NCBI GenBank assembly: GCA_001600055.1
Contig: BCIV01000012.1
Location: 474-64,473 of the forward strand
From: Filobasidium wieringae
Lineage: Eukaryota > Basidiomycota > Tremellomycetes > Filobasidiales > Filobasidiaceae
DNA: 64,000 nt
Reading direction: 5' to 3'
A program made the translations under genes and the position numbers. How positions within the stretch are numbered: the first letter of the stretch is position 1; each line of letters starts with the position of its first letter. Positions 21,374-33,658 of this stretch are shown here, in pieces. Under the pieces are notes generated by a model. It was given only the letters and a program-made list of their open reading frames with translations, was not told the DNA's origin and did no database searches.

Positions 21374-24266
21374 ATGACAATGGCTCAATACATACCTCTA
21401 CAACAGTATCCTCCAGATGGGGACGCAGACCTCGATTCCGAACCAGCATACGGTTCTGGTCGTCGTTCAACCACTTCGCATAGACGACGCATAACATGGC
21501 GCCATCCTGCCGTGATTACTGCAGTAGTATTGGCAAGTATTGCAGGGCTCTCTATACTTTTAGGGGCGAGCTCGGGTGCCGGGGCTAGGAGCTATGGAAG
21601 ATGGACTGAGGTCAATGGTCTGATACGGATATCGTCCTTGCCTGATGTCGACCCGGATTCACCGGTACCTTTATCAGGGGGTTCGGTCATAGATCATCTC
21701 ATTCAAGAAGCTACCTTGAAACATCAAGGGATGGAGGAACTCAAAGCCTCTATCGATACGTTAGAGAAAGCGGTGGTCAACTACAAAGAGACGTTCGGGA
21801 TGGATCCACCAGAAGGTTTCGACGCTTGGTGAGTTACCCTCCTTCACTCACTACACGTCCTGTAGGAACCCTCCAGCTAAATATCCGGTTTAACAAACAG
21901 GTTCGAATTCGCCTCGTCCATCTCATCGACTCGTGTCCCTTCCCTCCTCCCGCAAGCCCACCTCTCTATCCTCCCTTACCTCTCCCTCCCAGCTTCTCTC
22001 CTCCGATCCCGTGCACTCGAGTTACAGAAAGACAAGGGGGTCTTCGGGATGACTTTCCATCCCGATGGGATCCAGCCTGAAGATGGGTATGATCTGGAAG
22101 CAATAGAGAAGGATGGGAAAATCGGCATCAACAATACGGATTTCATGGTCGGGTACATGTCACCTCGATGGTCAGTCCTACTAATTATCCTCACGTCTCC
22201 AAGATCTCCTCCCTCGAACCAAACCTTACTTTCAATAGGGACTACCCAGATCTGTTAGAACCCGTCATCCCTCTTATCCCGATGTCTCAACAACCCGAGA
22301 TCCCGCTTCAGATGACGATGTGTGTGCGGGACGGAGGATGTCGTTTGACTTCCGGGTGGCTGATGGAGGAATCGAGAAAGTTGGCAAGGGAGGGCAGAGG
22401 TACGTTTCAACTCCGAAATCCCCATAGGACGTGCATCTGATTCGATCGGTCTCCTTGACGGTGATAGAATGGGAGATCGAGTTGCTCGAGACATTAGAAT
22501 CGCAGTATAATAGTTCACGAGGATGGTCAGTCCCTTCCTCTCAGCCATATCACGAACCTGAGCTGGAACCCCGGTTTTCAGGTCACAAACTTGTAACCCC
22601 GCTTTTAAAGAACAAGTCGAAACCGTCAAGATAGACACGACATTCTCTGTCCATGAGAAATCGTTCATCTCGGATCATCTCGGTAGTATGGATTTCTGCC
22701 GGGACCCAGATCTCATACGGCTCGTAAGTCGAGAATCCTCTTGTTTAGTAGCGAACGGGGTGGAGAGATTGACCCCTTTTGTTGTTTTGCGACGGACGTA
22801 GAATGGGGAGATGATCATGGAAAGTGATCATGTGATGAGACCGCTTGCGCCCATGTTGGCCGTTTCCAAAGTAAGCTCGATTTCATTATTCGACCGGATA
22901 TCCGATAGAAGGCTGATTTAGCTGCGAATTTAGCCCATGCACGGGTTAGTATGAGCTCGATTGTGATTTTTCGTGAAGAGAGACTGATCAAAAATAGGTA
23001 ATACTGTAGGGCCGATATGCTAGGTACGCCTACGCGAGCCGTTCGAGGTAAGTAATCAACGCGTTCGACCTTGAAGCTAAGTGGGCTGATCCTGATCTCG
23101 AATCAAACTAGATCAAGCGGAGACCGTCCCATGGTCTCAGAAGACCGATCGTCGGATCGTCTGGCGAGGAACTCTTACTGGAGCTTTTCATCGTGATAGG
23201 TACGATTGGCGATCGAGTCAACGACATCGACTTTCACATCTCGTTGGGAATACTACAATGGAGCAGGAAGTGATTGTCCTCCATACCCTCGGGAATGGAA
23301 CCGATACGCGGTTGGAGAGGTGGGACGAGAAGGAGTTGGTCGATAGGTGGATGAACGTCGGGTTGATCAAGGTGTGCGATAAGTCGAGTTGTTTTGCGCT
23401 GGACACGTAGCTGACACAAGTTGTGATGTTCCGATAGGAGGATATACATAATCTAGTAAGGTCCTGCGCCCTCGAGCTCGCTTTCACTGGTAACACATGC
23501 TTCGCAGTGCGGACCGGGACCTACGGATGAAGCCTGTCGGATTGATGGGGGTGAACAAAACGCCGAATGTCCAGAGTACGAACCGTCTTGTAATCAGATG
23601 GTCGCGGAATATCAGTGGGTTGAGCGGATGACATTGGAGGATACGATCCCGTGAGCCATAATCTGTGGTCCAGTATGAGTGTTCATTGATAAACTCTGTC
23701 TGTATGTCTGTAGGTATCGATATCGACTGGATGTGGATGGGTATGGATGGAGTTCTCGGTGGCAAAAGTTGTTGTCTACCAATAGCGTTGTGATCAAGAG
23801 TACCGTATATGTGAGTTCATCACATAGACCAGCGAACCGACCGTTATCTGATGATCCCCCGTGTAGCCCGAATGGTGGACCGCTCAGGCTATTCCGTGGT
23901 ACCACTATGTTCCTTTGAAATACGATTACTCGGAATTATGGGACATTCTTTTCTACTTTGATGGATCGCCGGACGATCAGGAAGATGCACACGAGGAAGC
24001 GGCCAGGAAGATTGCTGAGCAGGGAGTGAGGTTGACACGTGATAATCTTAGGTGAGATGGGAGATGTGTGTGTCAGTGATGAGTATGCTGATGATCAAGC
24101 GGTTGGAAACGATCAGATGGGAGGATATGCAGAGTTACATGTTGTTGCTCTTGTTAGAAGTGAGTCATAAACGAATTCCTTAAAGAGCAATTGAGTTGAT
24201 ACGATACACGTACAGTACCGGAGAGCATGGTCCGATGATAGACAGGCTGCATCGTTCCGTTTGTGA
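21374..24266 (+). CDS. CAP10-like family-90 glycosyltransferase
   Basis: A Golgi type II membrane glycosyltransferase of the CAP10/GT90 family, which in Cryptococcus includes xylosyltransferases acting on capsule polysaccharides and glycolipids. The start may be 21374 or the ATG at 21380. A short cytoplasmic tail is followed by one membrane segment, AVITAVVLASIAGLSILLGA, with its basic residues on the N-terminal side. Family landmarks: YKETFGMDPPEGFDAW spliced to FEFASSISTRVPSLLP, then GVFGMTFHPDG, MEESRKLAREGR, SMDFCRDPDLIRL, the donor-binding block TDRRIVWRGTLTGAFH, the block YRYRLDVDGYGWSSRWQKLL, and YPEWWTAQAIPWYHYVPLKY. The last exon reads YRRAWSDDRQAASFRL and stops at 24266. About a dozen short introns. 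Acceptor and exact linkage cannot be inferred. Confidence 0.9.
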
Positions 24267-24403
24267 TTGTATCAGTTGCTAGAGGATTGTTCAAGGGATC
24301 GATGGTGTACATGACACGGCACGTTGCACGCTACACGTCATCTTTCGGCTTCGGCATCGTTGATCTGAATGGAATGTGGAGGTCGATTCTCGACCTTTTG
24401 ACT

Positions 24404-24419
24404 TATAAAGCTTATAAAT
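24404..24419 (+). promoter_or_regulatory. Two TATA-like boxes of the aldo/keto reductase gene
   Basis: TATAAA occurs at 24404-24409 and again at 24414-24419, 65-80 bases upstream of the start at 24483, in a 216-base spacer after the glycosyltransferase gene. Confidence 0.5.
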
Positions 24420-24482
24420 TGGTCCGTGAACATTGATTTTGACATTGACAGCCACAACGCTTCGCCTCTAACGCTTACGACA

Positions 24483-25983
24483 ATGTCCAGTCAGATACCC
24501 CAACGATCACTCGGTTCATCAGGTTTACAAGTCGGTGCCATCGGGTAAGCCGATCGGCTCCTCGAAACACCGTGACCCGAACGACGGGTTCTGATCGTCC
24601 GCATTCGTCTTCGTGCTGCAGGTATGGTGCGATGATGATGACCTGGTGTGACCCGGAAAAGGTCTTGCCAGATGAAGAAGCGTTCTCAGCTATCAAGTGA
24701 GCCTAGACGTCACCCATCCCGATCCCGCAAGGGTCTCTAAGCTGATCGAAAACTCACGATGGACAGGTCGGCAGTGGATGGCGGTGCCAACTTCATCAAC
24801 TCTGGAGCTTTCTACGGGAACCCTCCTGATCAGACGTCCAACCTAGAGCTACTCAATAGGTTCTTCGAAAAGTACCCCGAGTATGTTGATAAGGTTGTCT
24901 TGTCTGTCAAGGGAGGTGCAAAGGGAGGGAATATCTTCCATGGTATCGATTCTAGGTGAGTCAGTCGGGAGGCGTATGGTAATCGATGATACGGTGTACT
25001 GAAGGTATTAGCGGTATAGTATGGACAACTTGAGGGAAGATATGGACAGGATTCATAAGGCCTTGGGATCTAGAAAGAAGCTCGACATCTACGAGGTGAG
25101 CAACTCCCCAAGCACATTCTCCCAATCTCATACTGATCGTTCCCTTCGCAGTGTGCTCGTGTTGACCCTCAGATGACGATCGAGGAGATCATGAACAACC
25201 TAGTCACTCTCAAGAACGAGGGACATTTCTCCGTAAGTCCCATCGACGTTTCCAATTGGGTCCTGACCTCTGATTGCAAGCTTATCTTGCACAGCAAATC
25301 GGAGTCTCGGAGATCCACCCGGACGCTCTACGTCGAGCCCACGCCGTCCATCCGATCGCAGCGGTCGAGATCGAGCTCTCCGTCTTTGCCCTCGAAAAGG
25401 AAGCCGTAGGAGTTGTCAAGGTAGCGGAAGAATTGGATATCGCCGTGATCGCCTATTCCCCGCTTGGCAGAGGGATGTTGACGGGGAGGTACAAGTCTAT
25501 TGAAGATTTCCCTGAGAAGGATTTGAGAAGGGGGTTGCCGAGGTATCAGGGGGATAACTTTAAGATCAACTTGGAGATTGTTGATAAGCTTGTGAGTCTG
25601 GGTGGAGGTCGTTGAGTCGACGAGAGAACGGTGGTTGATGAGATACCCGACGTTTTTGTAGAACGATATCGCTCAAGCTAAAGGTATCTCCTCGGGTCAA
25701 CTCGCCCTTGCATACCTGTTACAATATTCAGACAAGGTACGCCCCTGAGATCCTCAACCACCATCAAATTCCCCACTAACTGAACTCGGCGCAACCCCAG
25801 ATCATTCCCATTCCCGGATCGGGATCGGTCACTCGAACGTTGGAGAACATCAAATCCGTCAATATCAGACTAAGCGAACAAGAAGTCAAGGCGATCGATT
25901 CGATCCAAGCCCAGTTCCCCGTTCAGGGAGATAGGTATGCTAATAACGGGCATGGGTTGTTGTGGGGAAAGGGAAGAGAGTGA
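24483..25983 (+). CDS. Aldo/keto reductase, pyridoxal-reductase type
   Basis: An NADPH-dependent aldo/keto reductase most like the fungal pyridoxal reductases (S. pombe Plr1 type), which reduce pyridoxal to pyridoxine in vitamin B6 salvage. The start is [20 protein letters not shown], with the Gly-rich first strand. The segment [20 protein letters not shown] carries the active-site Tyr, [12 protein letters not shown] the Lys, and [15 protein letters not shown] replaces the usual His motif, as in that subfamily. [51 protein letters not shown] and [19 protein letters not shown] make the cofactor-binding C-terminal half. Five or more introns; the stop TGA is at 25981-25983. Substrate remains inferred from family resemblance. 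Confidence 0.9.
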
Positions 25984-26304
25984 TTTCGTGATCGGGTTGC
26001 TTGGCGAGAGTCGAAGCCTAGTTAGTTGTATGGGGGGAAATGTCGATGTCGATGCGTATAAATGTTCAGGATTGCAGCGAGCATAAATCATGAGCCAACT
26101 ACCACAACAAACGCAGATCTCGCTTCGCTTGACTGTGCGCTCCGATCGACAATCCGGATCCGAGCTGCGAACGGGCATTGGGCGATTGCTGCCGGCCGTG
26201 TTCGTCATCGCCGAGTCGACGGGGACGGGGATGGACGATTCGTAGAAAGTACAAGAACCAACGATCAACCTGGTCACTGAAACGTACTCGACCTATTATC
26301 TTAC

Positions 26305-26313
26305 TCACGTGAC
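26305..26313. promoter_or_regulatory. E-box TCACGTGAC upstream of the SDR gene
   Basis: The palindromic CACGTG core with TCACGTGA flanks lies about 30 bases upstream of the SDR start codon, in the 359-base spacer after the aldo/keto reductase. This is the core bound by bHLH factors; the close position suggests it could overlap the transcription start. Confidence 0.4.
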
Positions 26314-26342
26314 TCACCTTACACACTCACCTCTCACTCGAC

Positions 26343-27825
26343 ATGCTCTTCAGTTTCCCAGGATTCATAGCTTCTCAATTCAGGACGTTGCACGTTCCCG
26401 ATGTTGGTGATCTCAGCGGTAGAGTCGTCATCGTGACTGGCTCGAACACGTCAGTCTCCTTCCTTTCCTAACGCGTGCTCCGTCACTCATATCCCGTCCT
26501 CATTTCCTTATCTACTCGTCCAGCGGACTGGGGCTTGAAGCGGCTAGAATCCTATCCCGTCACAACCCAGCTCGACTCATCCTCGCCGTCCGTAATATCA
26601 AAGCGGGTGAAGAAGCCGCGAGATTCATAACCGAATCCAATGGCGGAAAGTGTGTCCCCGAAGTCTGGTCTCTAGACCTAGGCAAGCTTTCATCCGTCAA
26701 AGAGTTCTGCGATCGAGCTGAAAAGGAACTCGAGAGGTTGGATATCGTCGTAAGCTTTTGCACTTGTCCGTTCGGCGTACAAAGCTTTGTTTTTTACTGA
26801 TTTCGCCCGATCAGATTTCTAATGCTGGAATCAACACAGAGACTTTCACTAGGACGGCCGATGGGTTCGAATCCACGTCAGTCCTATCCACGCCCTCGTC
26901 TCTCAGACCCTCTTTCTCAGCTCACACAGGCGCTCGTTTCTTTCGAAAAGTTCTCAAGTGAATAACATCTCCAATACCCTCCTCTGTACCCTCCTCATCC
27001 CTCTTCTCAAACGTACTGCCGTTCTCGAACCTCTCCCCTCCCCGACCAACTTCAAACCTCACCTAACCATTGTCGCTTCAGAGGTGCATCACTGGATCAA
27101 CGGCAAGCTTCCCGGGATGGACGAGGGGAGGAAGGATACCTTGCAGTGCATGCAGGAGGAGGATTTATTCACGAAGGGGTCTAGAGGCGCAAACAGGTAC
27201 CCAGAGACCAAAGGTGAGTCGAGTCATCGTCATCCCCGACGGCTCTCTTCCAGAGGTATTGAGACGGGCCTGCTCTCCTCCGCGTTCTAGCCATCAACGT
27301 CATGAACTGTCACACTCTCAGTCAACTCGCAGGACCTTCCATCATCATCAACTCCGTCAACCCTGGGTTCTGCCATTCGACACTGACAAGGGGAATCGGA
27401 GGGATCAACGGTCTAGCTGTAGCGTGAGTCATAATCGATAGTCTCGAAAGATTAATCATGATCCGGTCGATTCTCAAACTAATTTCATCTCTACATCATC
27501 ATCACTGCTTTACATTCGCTCCGTGCTAGATTCATGAAACTTCTCCTTGCTCGAAAGACTTCGGTCGGATCGTATACTTTGGTATGGGCCGGAACACAAC
27601 CCACCCCTACAGGCGCCTATTCGGAGAACTGTGAGGTATCAGAGTACGTACTTGCTTTCCATGATCAGCTCGAATGGATCGAACTCATACAGGGTCGTCT
27701 CGAATAGAGCGTCCGACTTTGTGCTCTCGTCTCAAGGAAAAGATATCGGTGCGGAGATTTGGGAAGAGATGAAAGTAATCTATAAAGAGAAAGTCGGTGT
27801 GGATGCGGATCGTGTCTTGAGCTAG
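26343..27825 (+). CDS. Short-chain dehydrogenase/reductase (retinol-dehydrogenase-like)
   Basis: A NAD(P)-dependent oxidoreductase of the classical SDR superfamily. The start ATG at 26343 opens MLFSFPGFIASQFRTLHVPD. The Rossmann motif is VVIVTGSNTGLGLEAARIL (intron just after SNT). The acidic pocket is WSLDLGKLSSVKEFCDRAE and the structural motif DIVISNAGINTETF. The catalytic Ser is in LTIVASEVHHWINGK and the Tyr-x3-Lys in NRYPETK, which abuts an intron. AINVMNCHTLSQLAG and IIINSVNPGFCHSTLTRG follow, the latter being the conserved N-x-x-PG motif. The protein ends GVDADRVLS at 27825. This layout matches the retinol dehydrogenase/WWOX-like branch, commonly of broad carbonyl specificity. The physiological substrate is not evident. 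Confidence 0.9.
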
Positions 27826-27974
27826 AGTAGTCTCTCAGCATTTCCGAGTCATCAGATAGTCGGTTTTCTTCGTTGTGTTTGTTCAAGATGCGAGCTTTGG
27901 ATTTCAATCAATACATACCCGTGTGTGTTTCCAAAGTCGCCGGCGCACAGATAGATCTCGACTTTTCACCTTGT

Positions 27975-30900
27975 TCAACTCGTGTGAACATCGCCCGACG
28001 TGGGCATATCTTTCTCCAGCCGTGCCGGTAATGTGTACTGCCTTGCACCCGTCCTGAAGAATGTATCACGCCATTCTTCCGTGTTCGATGAGTATCGCTT
28101 CCTGTCAGCATAAGCATTGACGGGTCCAATAAACCCGATGAGATCTTCGCGAGTCGTAGCATCCCATCTTTTCATGAGAGGAAACGTATCTTGGTCGTAT
28201 CCGCCAACACGGATGGTGAGGTAGTCCTGGCCAAGACTCACCTCCTTTTCTGGAGGGCCTGTCAGGTCGTAGAATATTCCAAATTGAAGAGGACTGGGAG
28301 GTTGTTTGGCCTCCTCCAGCACAGGAAGTTTGAAAAGCTTGATCGTGCTGCCGAGATTCGACGCGGAAGTCTCCTCCCGCTCGACTTGGTCGCATGAAAT
28401 CTTGATCAGAAAGCTCAACATCCCCATATGACCATATTCGATTGGCTCATCAGGTCCAGGTCTCTTGCTGTTGCCGGTGTAAATGAATGGTACACCGCCA
28501 GTCTCACTAGATTGGTTTGCGGTTCCGAGCAAAGCGCATTGCCTTGTCCAAGCCTGTACTATGGTATGGTAAGGCATGGGGTTGCTCGTTGTGTGCTGTT
28601 CATCTAATTGAGCAAAGTGAGTAAAGTTGACCCAACTCTTGCTGAACGTTTGACGATAGTTCTCCGGAATGTCCAAGTATCCGTGCAATTCGGTCAGCCA
28701 TGACAAGAGGTTCACCATCGAAGTTGCCGGCCGAAGAAGTGCTGAGAGTAGAGGTGCGTTTCTTGCCGCAACGATGTCAAGGCTGGCAGTCATTAAGATA
28801 AGTATAGTTTCCTCGCCGTTTTCACCGATATTCAATATGCCAGAGAGCTGTTTCGATCGAATATTGCGTATCGCCTCTTGCCAGTACCCCTCAGGTCCCC
28901 CCTTAGTACCATATTCATAACGGTGGTGATGTGCAGCGGCCAGACTGCTCGAATTCGAATAAGCGAAAGATCGAAAAATGATGCGATCGGGCTTACCTCA
29001 TGACAGGCTCAGATGGGCAACCGGATGATACGATAGTTGCAGCAGACTCTATCGCAGTGATCTGACGCAAGTAAAGCGTTATTTGCGATTGAAGAAATGC
29101 AGCCGTGTTTGCGAACCCTAAAGGAAATGACGAATCGCGTTGGCAAAGGCCCATTTCATGAACCACAGAGAACCCTGACACGTACCTTGAACTCCAACGA
29201 CCTGTAACGGAAGGCGCGAGGCGGCTAGAGCGAACACTGTGTCTGGCCGTAAGTCAGTCGGGGCGTCTCCGTCGATCATCTTCGCAAGGATGGAAGGCAG
29301 GTGGAGCTTGCCATCCTTCTCATAAGCCGTGTCGGCCCACAGCGGTCTGCCCATCAGGGGCAGAAACTCAAAGACACTGCCATAGGTTTCTTGAGCTTGG
29401 CCATAACAGAATTTGCTGTAGCGTTCGCCATGAAATTTAGACCAGAGCATAACGTCATGCGAGATGAGCACGTGAGGGCGTGAGACTCGCTTGTCACCGC
29501 TGATAAACGTTGCCGATCTTATGGTTTCTGGTATCGTCACATCGGCAATTTGAATGTTCGTGTCGATCAGAATCGTCCGCAATGGCATACCGTGATGGGG
29601 CGCACTTAGTAGCCTCCTGAAAGCAGGTAAGTATTGCTTAAACTCGGCGAATTCATCAATGGCGAGGAAGAAAAAATGTTTATGGGCTTGCTCAGCGAGG
29701 AGGTCAAGCTTGTGTTTGACTTTCTCAGCGAGACTCCACTCGATGTTGTGAACAACCTCAAAGCCATCTCTGCCGAATTTCTTCTGTGGTTGATACTCCC
29801 GGTCGAGATCGTTAATATGCTGTGTCATTCCTGCAGCGATATCTTGAACAGCTTTAGCTCGAAGATGGTCCTCGCTCTTTTGATGAGCCCGTGGTGTCTC
29901 CGCCAAAGCAGATTCGGATCGCTTCCTCGCTCCGAAACCCGGTACGATACCATCGGTGAATTCATGGGACATTTTGTCGACGACAGTTGCCCAATCACAC
30001 GATCGCAGCGGTTTGGAACGGTCGATAAAGAGATCGCAGACAGCTAAGATCAGGGCTGCCATGGCAATATGCATACCATACATTGAACTGCCGCGGGTAG
30101 CCATCTCGGTTCTCAATATCTGGTATATAGATGTGTCTTGAACTGGCAAGCAGGCCGACATCAGTTGGTTTCGGCGCAGACAAATCGAAATTCCCGGGCA
30201 AAAGGCCGATAGCTCAGCGACGGTACGACTTTTACCGGTTCCTGGTGTTTGTAAGAATGGCAGGATAGGCGCGTACAACTCTGGCTGGTATTTCCCAATG
30301 TCTTCGAGCTTTTTGTACAAGCTGGCGGCTGCTCCACCAAGGTAAGGTCGTGAGAAGTCCAAAGCTAGAGGAAACGGCGGGTAGGAATCTGTAGTGAACC
30401 GTATCTCGTGCCATGTCTTACTGATGATCGTTTCCAAGTTAAAAGGCGAAACATTGACGATCAAGCTCTTCTTGACTAGTTCAATGGGAACAGAGGGAAG
30501 ACGGGGATCGTCGTCGATCTGCGTTTGACTGTCTGGGCGCCCAACTTCCGAAGATGCAGAATGATATCGGCAGTAAGAAAAGACGCACTTCATCCAAGCG
30601 GGAGTATCATTCCGGTGGACAAGGCGGTGTTGATCGGACCATAAGAGGATATAGTGTTTGATCTGAAAACGATGACTGCCAGTAAGTGGATGATCGCGGG
30701 TTCGCTTTGTAACATGATCTTACCCTCAATAAGGAGTGGAGGTACATATGTACGTCCTCTACAATCTCTTGCAGATCCCCCTTACTCTGAAGCTCACTAT
30801 CTGCCTGCGATTTAAGCAAGATCTGAGTGATTGCTGAGACCAGTTGTTGTATATAGGATATCCGCTTTGTATCTTCAAAACTCAGTTCCTGTCCGTAACG

Positions 30901-31041
30901 TTCCTGAACAGCGTCGATCCAGTCATAAAATGAAGTAGGCAGAGGTTCCGACATGCTTAGCGGGTGAGATGAATATTCGAATGACGACGAGTGGCGATAG
31001 CTGTCGTCTGTCGTAGCTGTCGTAGATGTAGAAGAGAGCAA
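27975..31041 (-). CDS. P-loop ATPase of a basidiomycete-type family
   Basis: Multi-exon gene, about 900 residues. The start at 31041 opens a Ser/Thr-rich segment; 30954 (MSEPLPTSFYDWIDAVQ) is an alternative start. The first intron joins YLHSLLR to IKHYILLWSDQHRLVHR. The large exon (about 30600-29190) has FDFSRPYLGGAAASLYKKLE in the form LDFSRPYL..., a Walker A-like QTPGTGKSRTVAEL and a Walker B HFFFLAIDEFAEF. It is followed by GFANTAAFLQSQITLYLRQI, LAAAHHHRYEYGTKGG and a C-terminal exon ending TSGDVHTS. Families with the same P-loop block are expanded in agaric and tremellalean fungi and resemble the ATPase part of Crinkler-like proteins; that relation is my recollection, not a search. No C-terminal nuclease motif was recognised. 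It faces the DUF2235 gene head to head. Confidence 0.78.
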
Positions 31042-31769
31042 GATTCAAGTGATTGATGGGAGATGGAACGTGACGTGATGGTATCGCACTTTTCATGCGT
31101 TTTCGAGTGAGCATGCGTTTTTCTGCTGCCCTTAACCCTCGTGTCGTGAAACCCTCAGCCATCCATTCTTGAGTGCTTTTGTGCGCGGGGATACACGGAC
31201 CAGCACAAGCGGGGGATATGTAACTCCCCTCAATGCGGGTTATCGAATCAAACACGAGCTTTTGGCTGCCCTTGTACTTGTATCACTGTATCGCAAGAGA
31301 GCGTTCGCTCGGAGTTGCCAGGTTCCTTCCTTGCACGGGACAATGAGCGGTATCCATCACGCAAGTTCAGGTACCACAATCAAGGACCACTCTTTCCAGC
31401 CCCCAATCTTACTCCTCATGTATACATATCTGTAAGAAGTAAGAATCAGTATCCGGTATCTTTAGAAGCTGCCATCGGAAGCTCTTTCCTCCTCGTGATC
31501 AATAGACGCGCGATTAGTTTCCGGTAGGTTTGCCATAACCGAAGATACTCCGAAACTCACAACTGAGAATATCTCATGAACCTCATCTACAGCTGAATCG
31601 CTACATATACTTCAGTTGTCTACCTCGATATGCCTTGCCCCTTTCCCATTCTAACTGTTTATCACTTTACACTCCACCGTGAAACAATCGAAGCTAAACA
31701 GATATCCGCGCCTGTCGAAACGCGATCGATCCACCAAAGCTAAAGTTGAAGCTCACCTGTGAACTAGCC
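31042..31769. other. Divergent promoter region of the ATPase and DUF2235 genes
   Basis: This 728-base spacer separates two divergent starts. No open frame here resembles a family. Confidence 0.4.
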
Positions 31770-33505
31770 ATGTCGCAATCCATACCTACGACGTCATCCA
31801 AACCTGCACGTAATCTCGTGCTTTGTCTTGATGGAACTTCCAATAGATTCGGTGCAAAGAACACGAACGTGATCAAGTTGTTCGCCCTGCTTCAAGCGGA
31901 TAAGAACCAGCTCATCTATTACGACTCTGGCATTGGCTCATCTACTTCTGTTATCGAGGGCCGGAGAGGCGGACTTGGGCAGACGGTAGAGCAGGTTGTT
32001 GATATGGCGCTGGCGATGTGAGCTTATACAAGCTATAAGAGACCGCCTGAGTCTTTGTGACACTGATCGTTCGAGCATAGAGACTTCCCTCTGCATGTCA
32101 CCGCAGCCTATCAATGGCTTTCCGATTACTACGAGTAGGTCCGGCGCCCTTGCCTTGGTTCAGATCACGCTTTCTGAATGCGCGTTCCACTGTTCATGTG
32201 ATACTTTGCAGTGAAGGAGACCAAGTCTACTTGTTCGGGTTTTCTCGTGGGGCTTATACCGCACGAGTTTTGGCTGGAATGGTCGAATCCGTGCGTTACG
32301 CTCTGACCAATCTCAAGCTTCTCGTATTCGACTTGATCCTTATAACCATGTTGCTAGGTCGGTCTGCTACCAAAGGGAAATCACTCACAGGTGCCACTGT
32401 ATGTACCTTTCTCTCTGAGGAAAGCTCGCGTACTAATATTTCGCGATCTTTCGGTCGTTATCCTAGCGCTTGGCAGATGTTCCGTGAGACTCAAGACGGA
32501 CAGCAACCTCCCTCTTTAGCTGCAGCGTACAAGAAGACTTTCTCGCGTAGCGCCGATGTGGAGATCAAGTTCATCGGTGTTTGGTGAGACCCCTCGTTCC
32601 GTTTCAGACCTGCCAGACCAATACTGATGCTACATGCTTGTGTTTACCAGGGACACGGTGGCATCTCTTGGAGGACTCTCAGCTGAAAGATTACCCTTCG
32701 CTAGTAAAGCCGGATCGGTCGAGATCTTCCGTCAAGCGTTAGCGCTGGACGAACGTCGAGTGAAATTCCAGCCGGAATTCTACGAGTTTGGAAAAGGCGA
32801 AGATCGTACGGTTCGTCCTGGACCTATCGGAATGGACGACAAATTCGCCGAGGTCTGGTTCGCAGGCTGTCACTCAGACGTGTGAGTGGGGGCGGCATAC
32901 GTGAACCCGATCGTTGGTTTTCAGACTGACACTTTGCTTGCTAGCGGTGGAGGAGAAACGCTTGACGAAGATCCGGCCTTGTCTGATGTTCCTCTACGAT
33001 GGATGATACGTGAAGCTTACCTTCATGGGCTTCGATTGACTCGCTTGGATGAAAAGGCTTTGAGAGACCATCCGGTATACGGGAGCTTCGTGGACGCATG
33101 GGACAAACAGAAAAAGCCCAATCAAGCTCTCACAATCGAGAGCGTCGCCGAGTATGCTGCCAGTCTAGATGACAGGATAACCGACAAGTTGAATGCCGAT
33201 CTCAAGCTTAACCCAAACGAATCACTTACGTTGGTCTGGAAGCTAGCGGAAGTCTTGCCTGCCGGGTGAGCGAATCAGTGGTCATTGTACATTTTCCGAT
33301 AACTAGACTGAATTTCGGCATATTTTTTGGCAGAGGCGAATGGCTGCCTCACCTGGGACGAGGAAGAACGATTGAAAACTGGCAAAAGGTCCACGGATCG
33401 GTCTACAGCAAGATTCTCGCTTCCGGTGGAAAATATCAACCAGCGGCGGAATTTCGATCCGGAGAGCAGAGTTGGACTGAGCGTGCAAAGAAGGTTTCAA
33501 ATTGA
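31770..33505 (+). CDS. DUF2235 alpha/beta-hydrolase domain protein
   Basis: Contains the DUF2235 hydrolase domain, the fold shared with bacterial Tle1-type phospholipases; fungal members are uncharacterised. The start ATG at 31770 opens MSQSIPTTSSKPARNLVLCL, and the first strand ends CLDGTSNRFGAKNTNV, the family's N-terminal D-G-T signature. IYYDSGIGSSTSVIEG follows, then the nucleophile elbow VYLFGFSRGAYTARVLAG (G-x-S-x-G, near 32240). VEIKFIGVWDTVASLGGLS is the conserved strand, and KFAEVWFAGCHSDVGG carries the His and Asp. The last exon reads GEWLPHLGRGRTIENWQKVH and ends AKKVSN at 33505. About seven introns. There is no signal peptide, so it is probably cytosolic. Confidence 0.88.
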
Positions 33506-33606
33506 CGTTTGGATGTGATCCCGACAGAGGAGACGCTCTCTTGAACGAACCGCTTGCCTGAGATCGGAAGGAGGAACGCGTACCCGCGCAAGCCCAGGGG
33601 CCCATG

Positions 33607-33658
33607 TCTACAGTTTACCCAGTACCCGAATATCTACAGTTTACCAAGTACCCGAGAA
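33607..33658 (+). repeat. 26-base tandem duplication
   Basis: Two adjacent units beginning TCTACAGTTTACC and ending near AGTACCCGA, about 100 bases after the DUF2235 stop. They differ at three positions or so. Confidence 0.85.

Noticed and set aside
26864..26874. GGTTCGAATCC, a perfect tRNA B-box match
   Set aside because: It lies in the coding frame of the SDR gene (ADGFEST) and no A-box or cloverleaf surrounds it.
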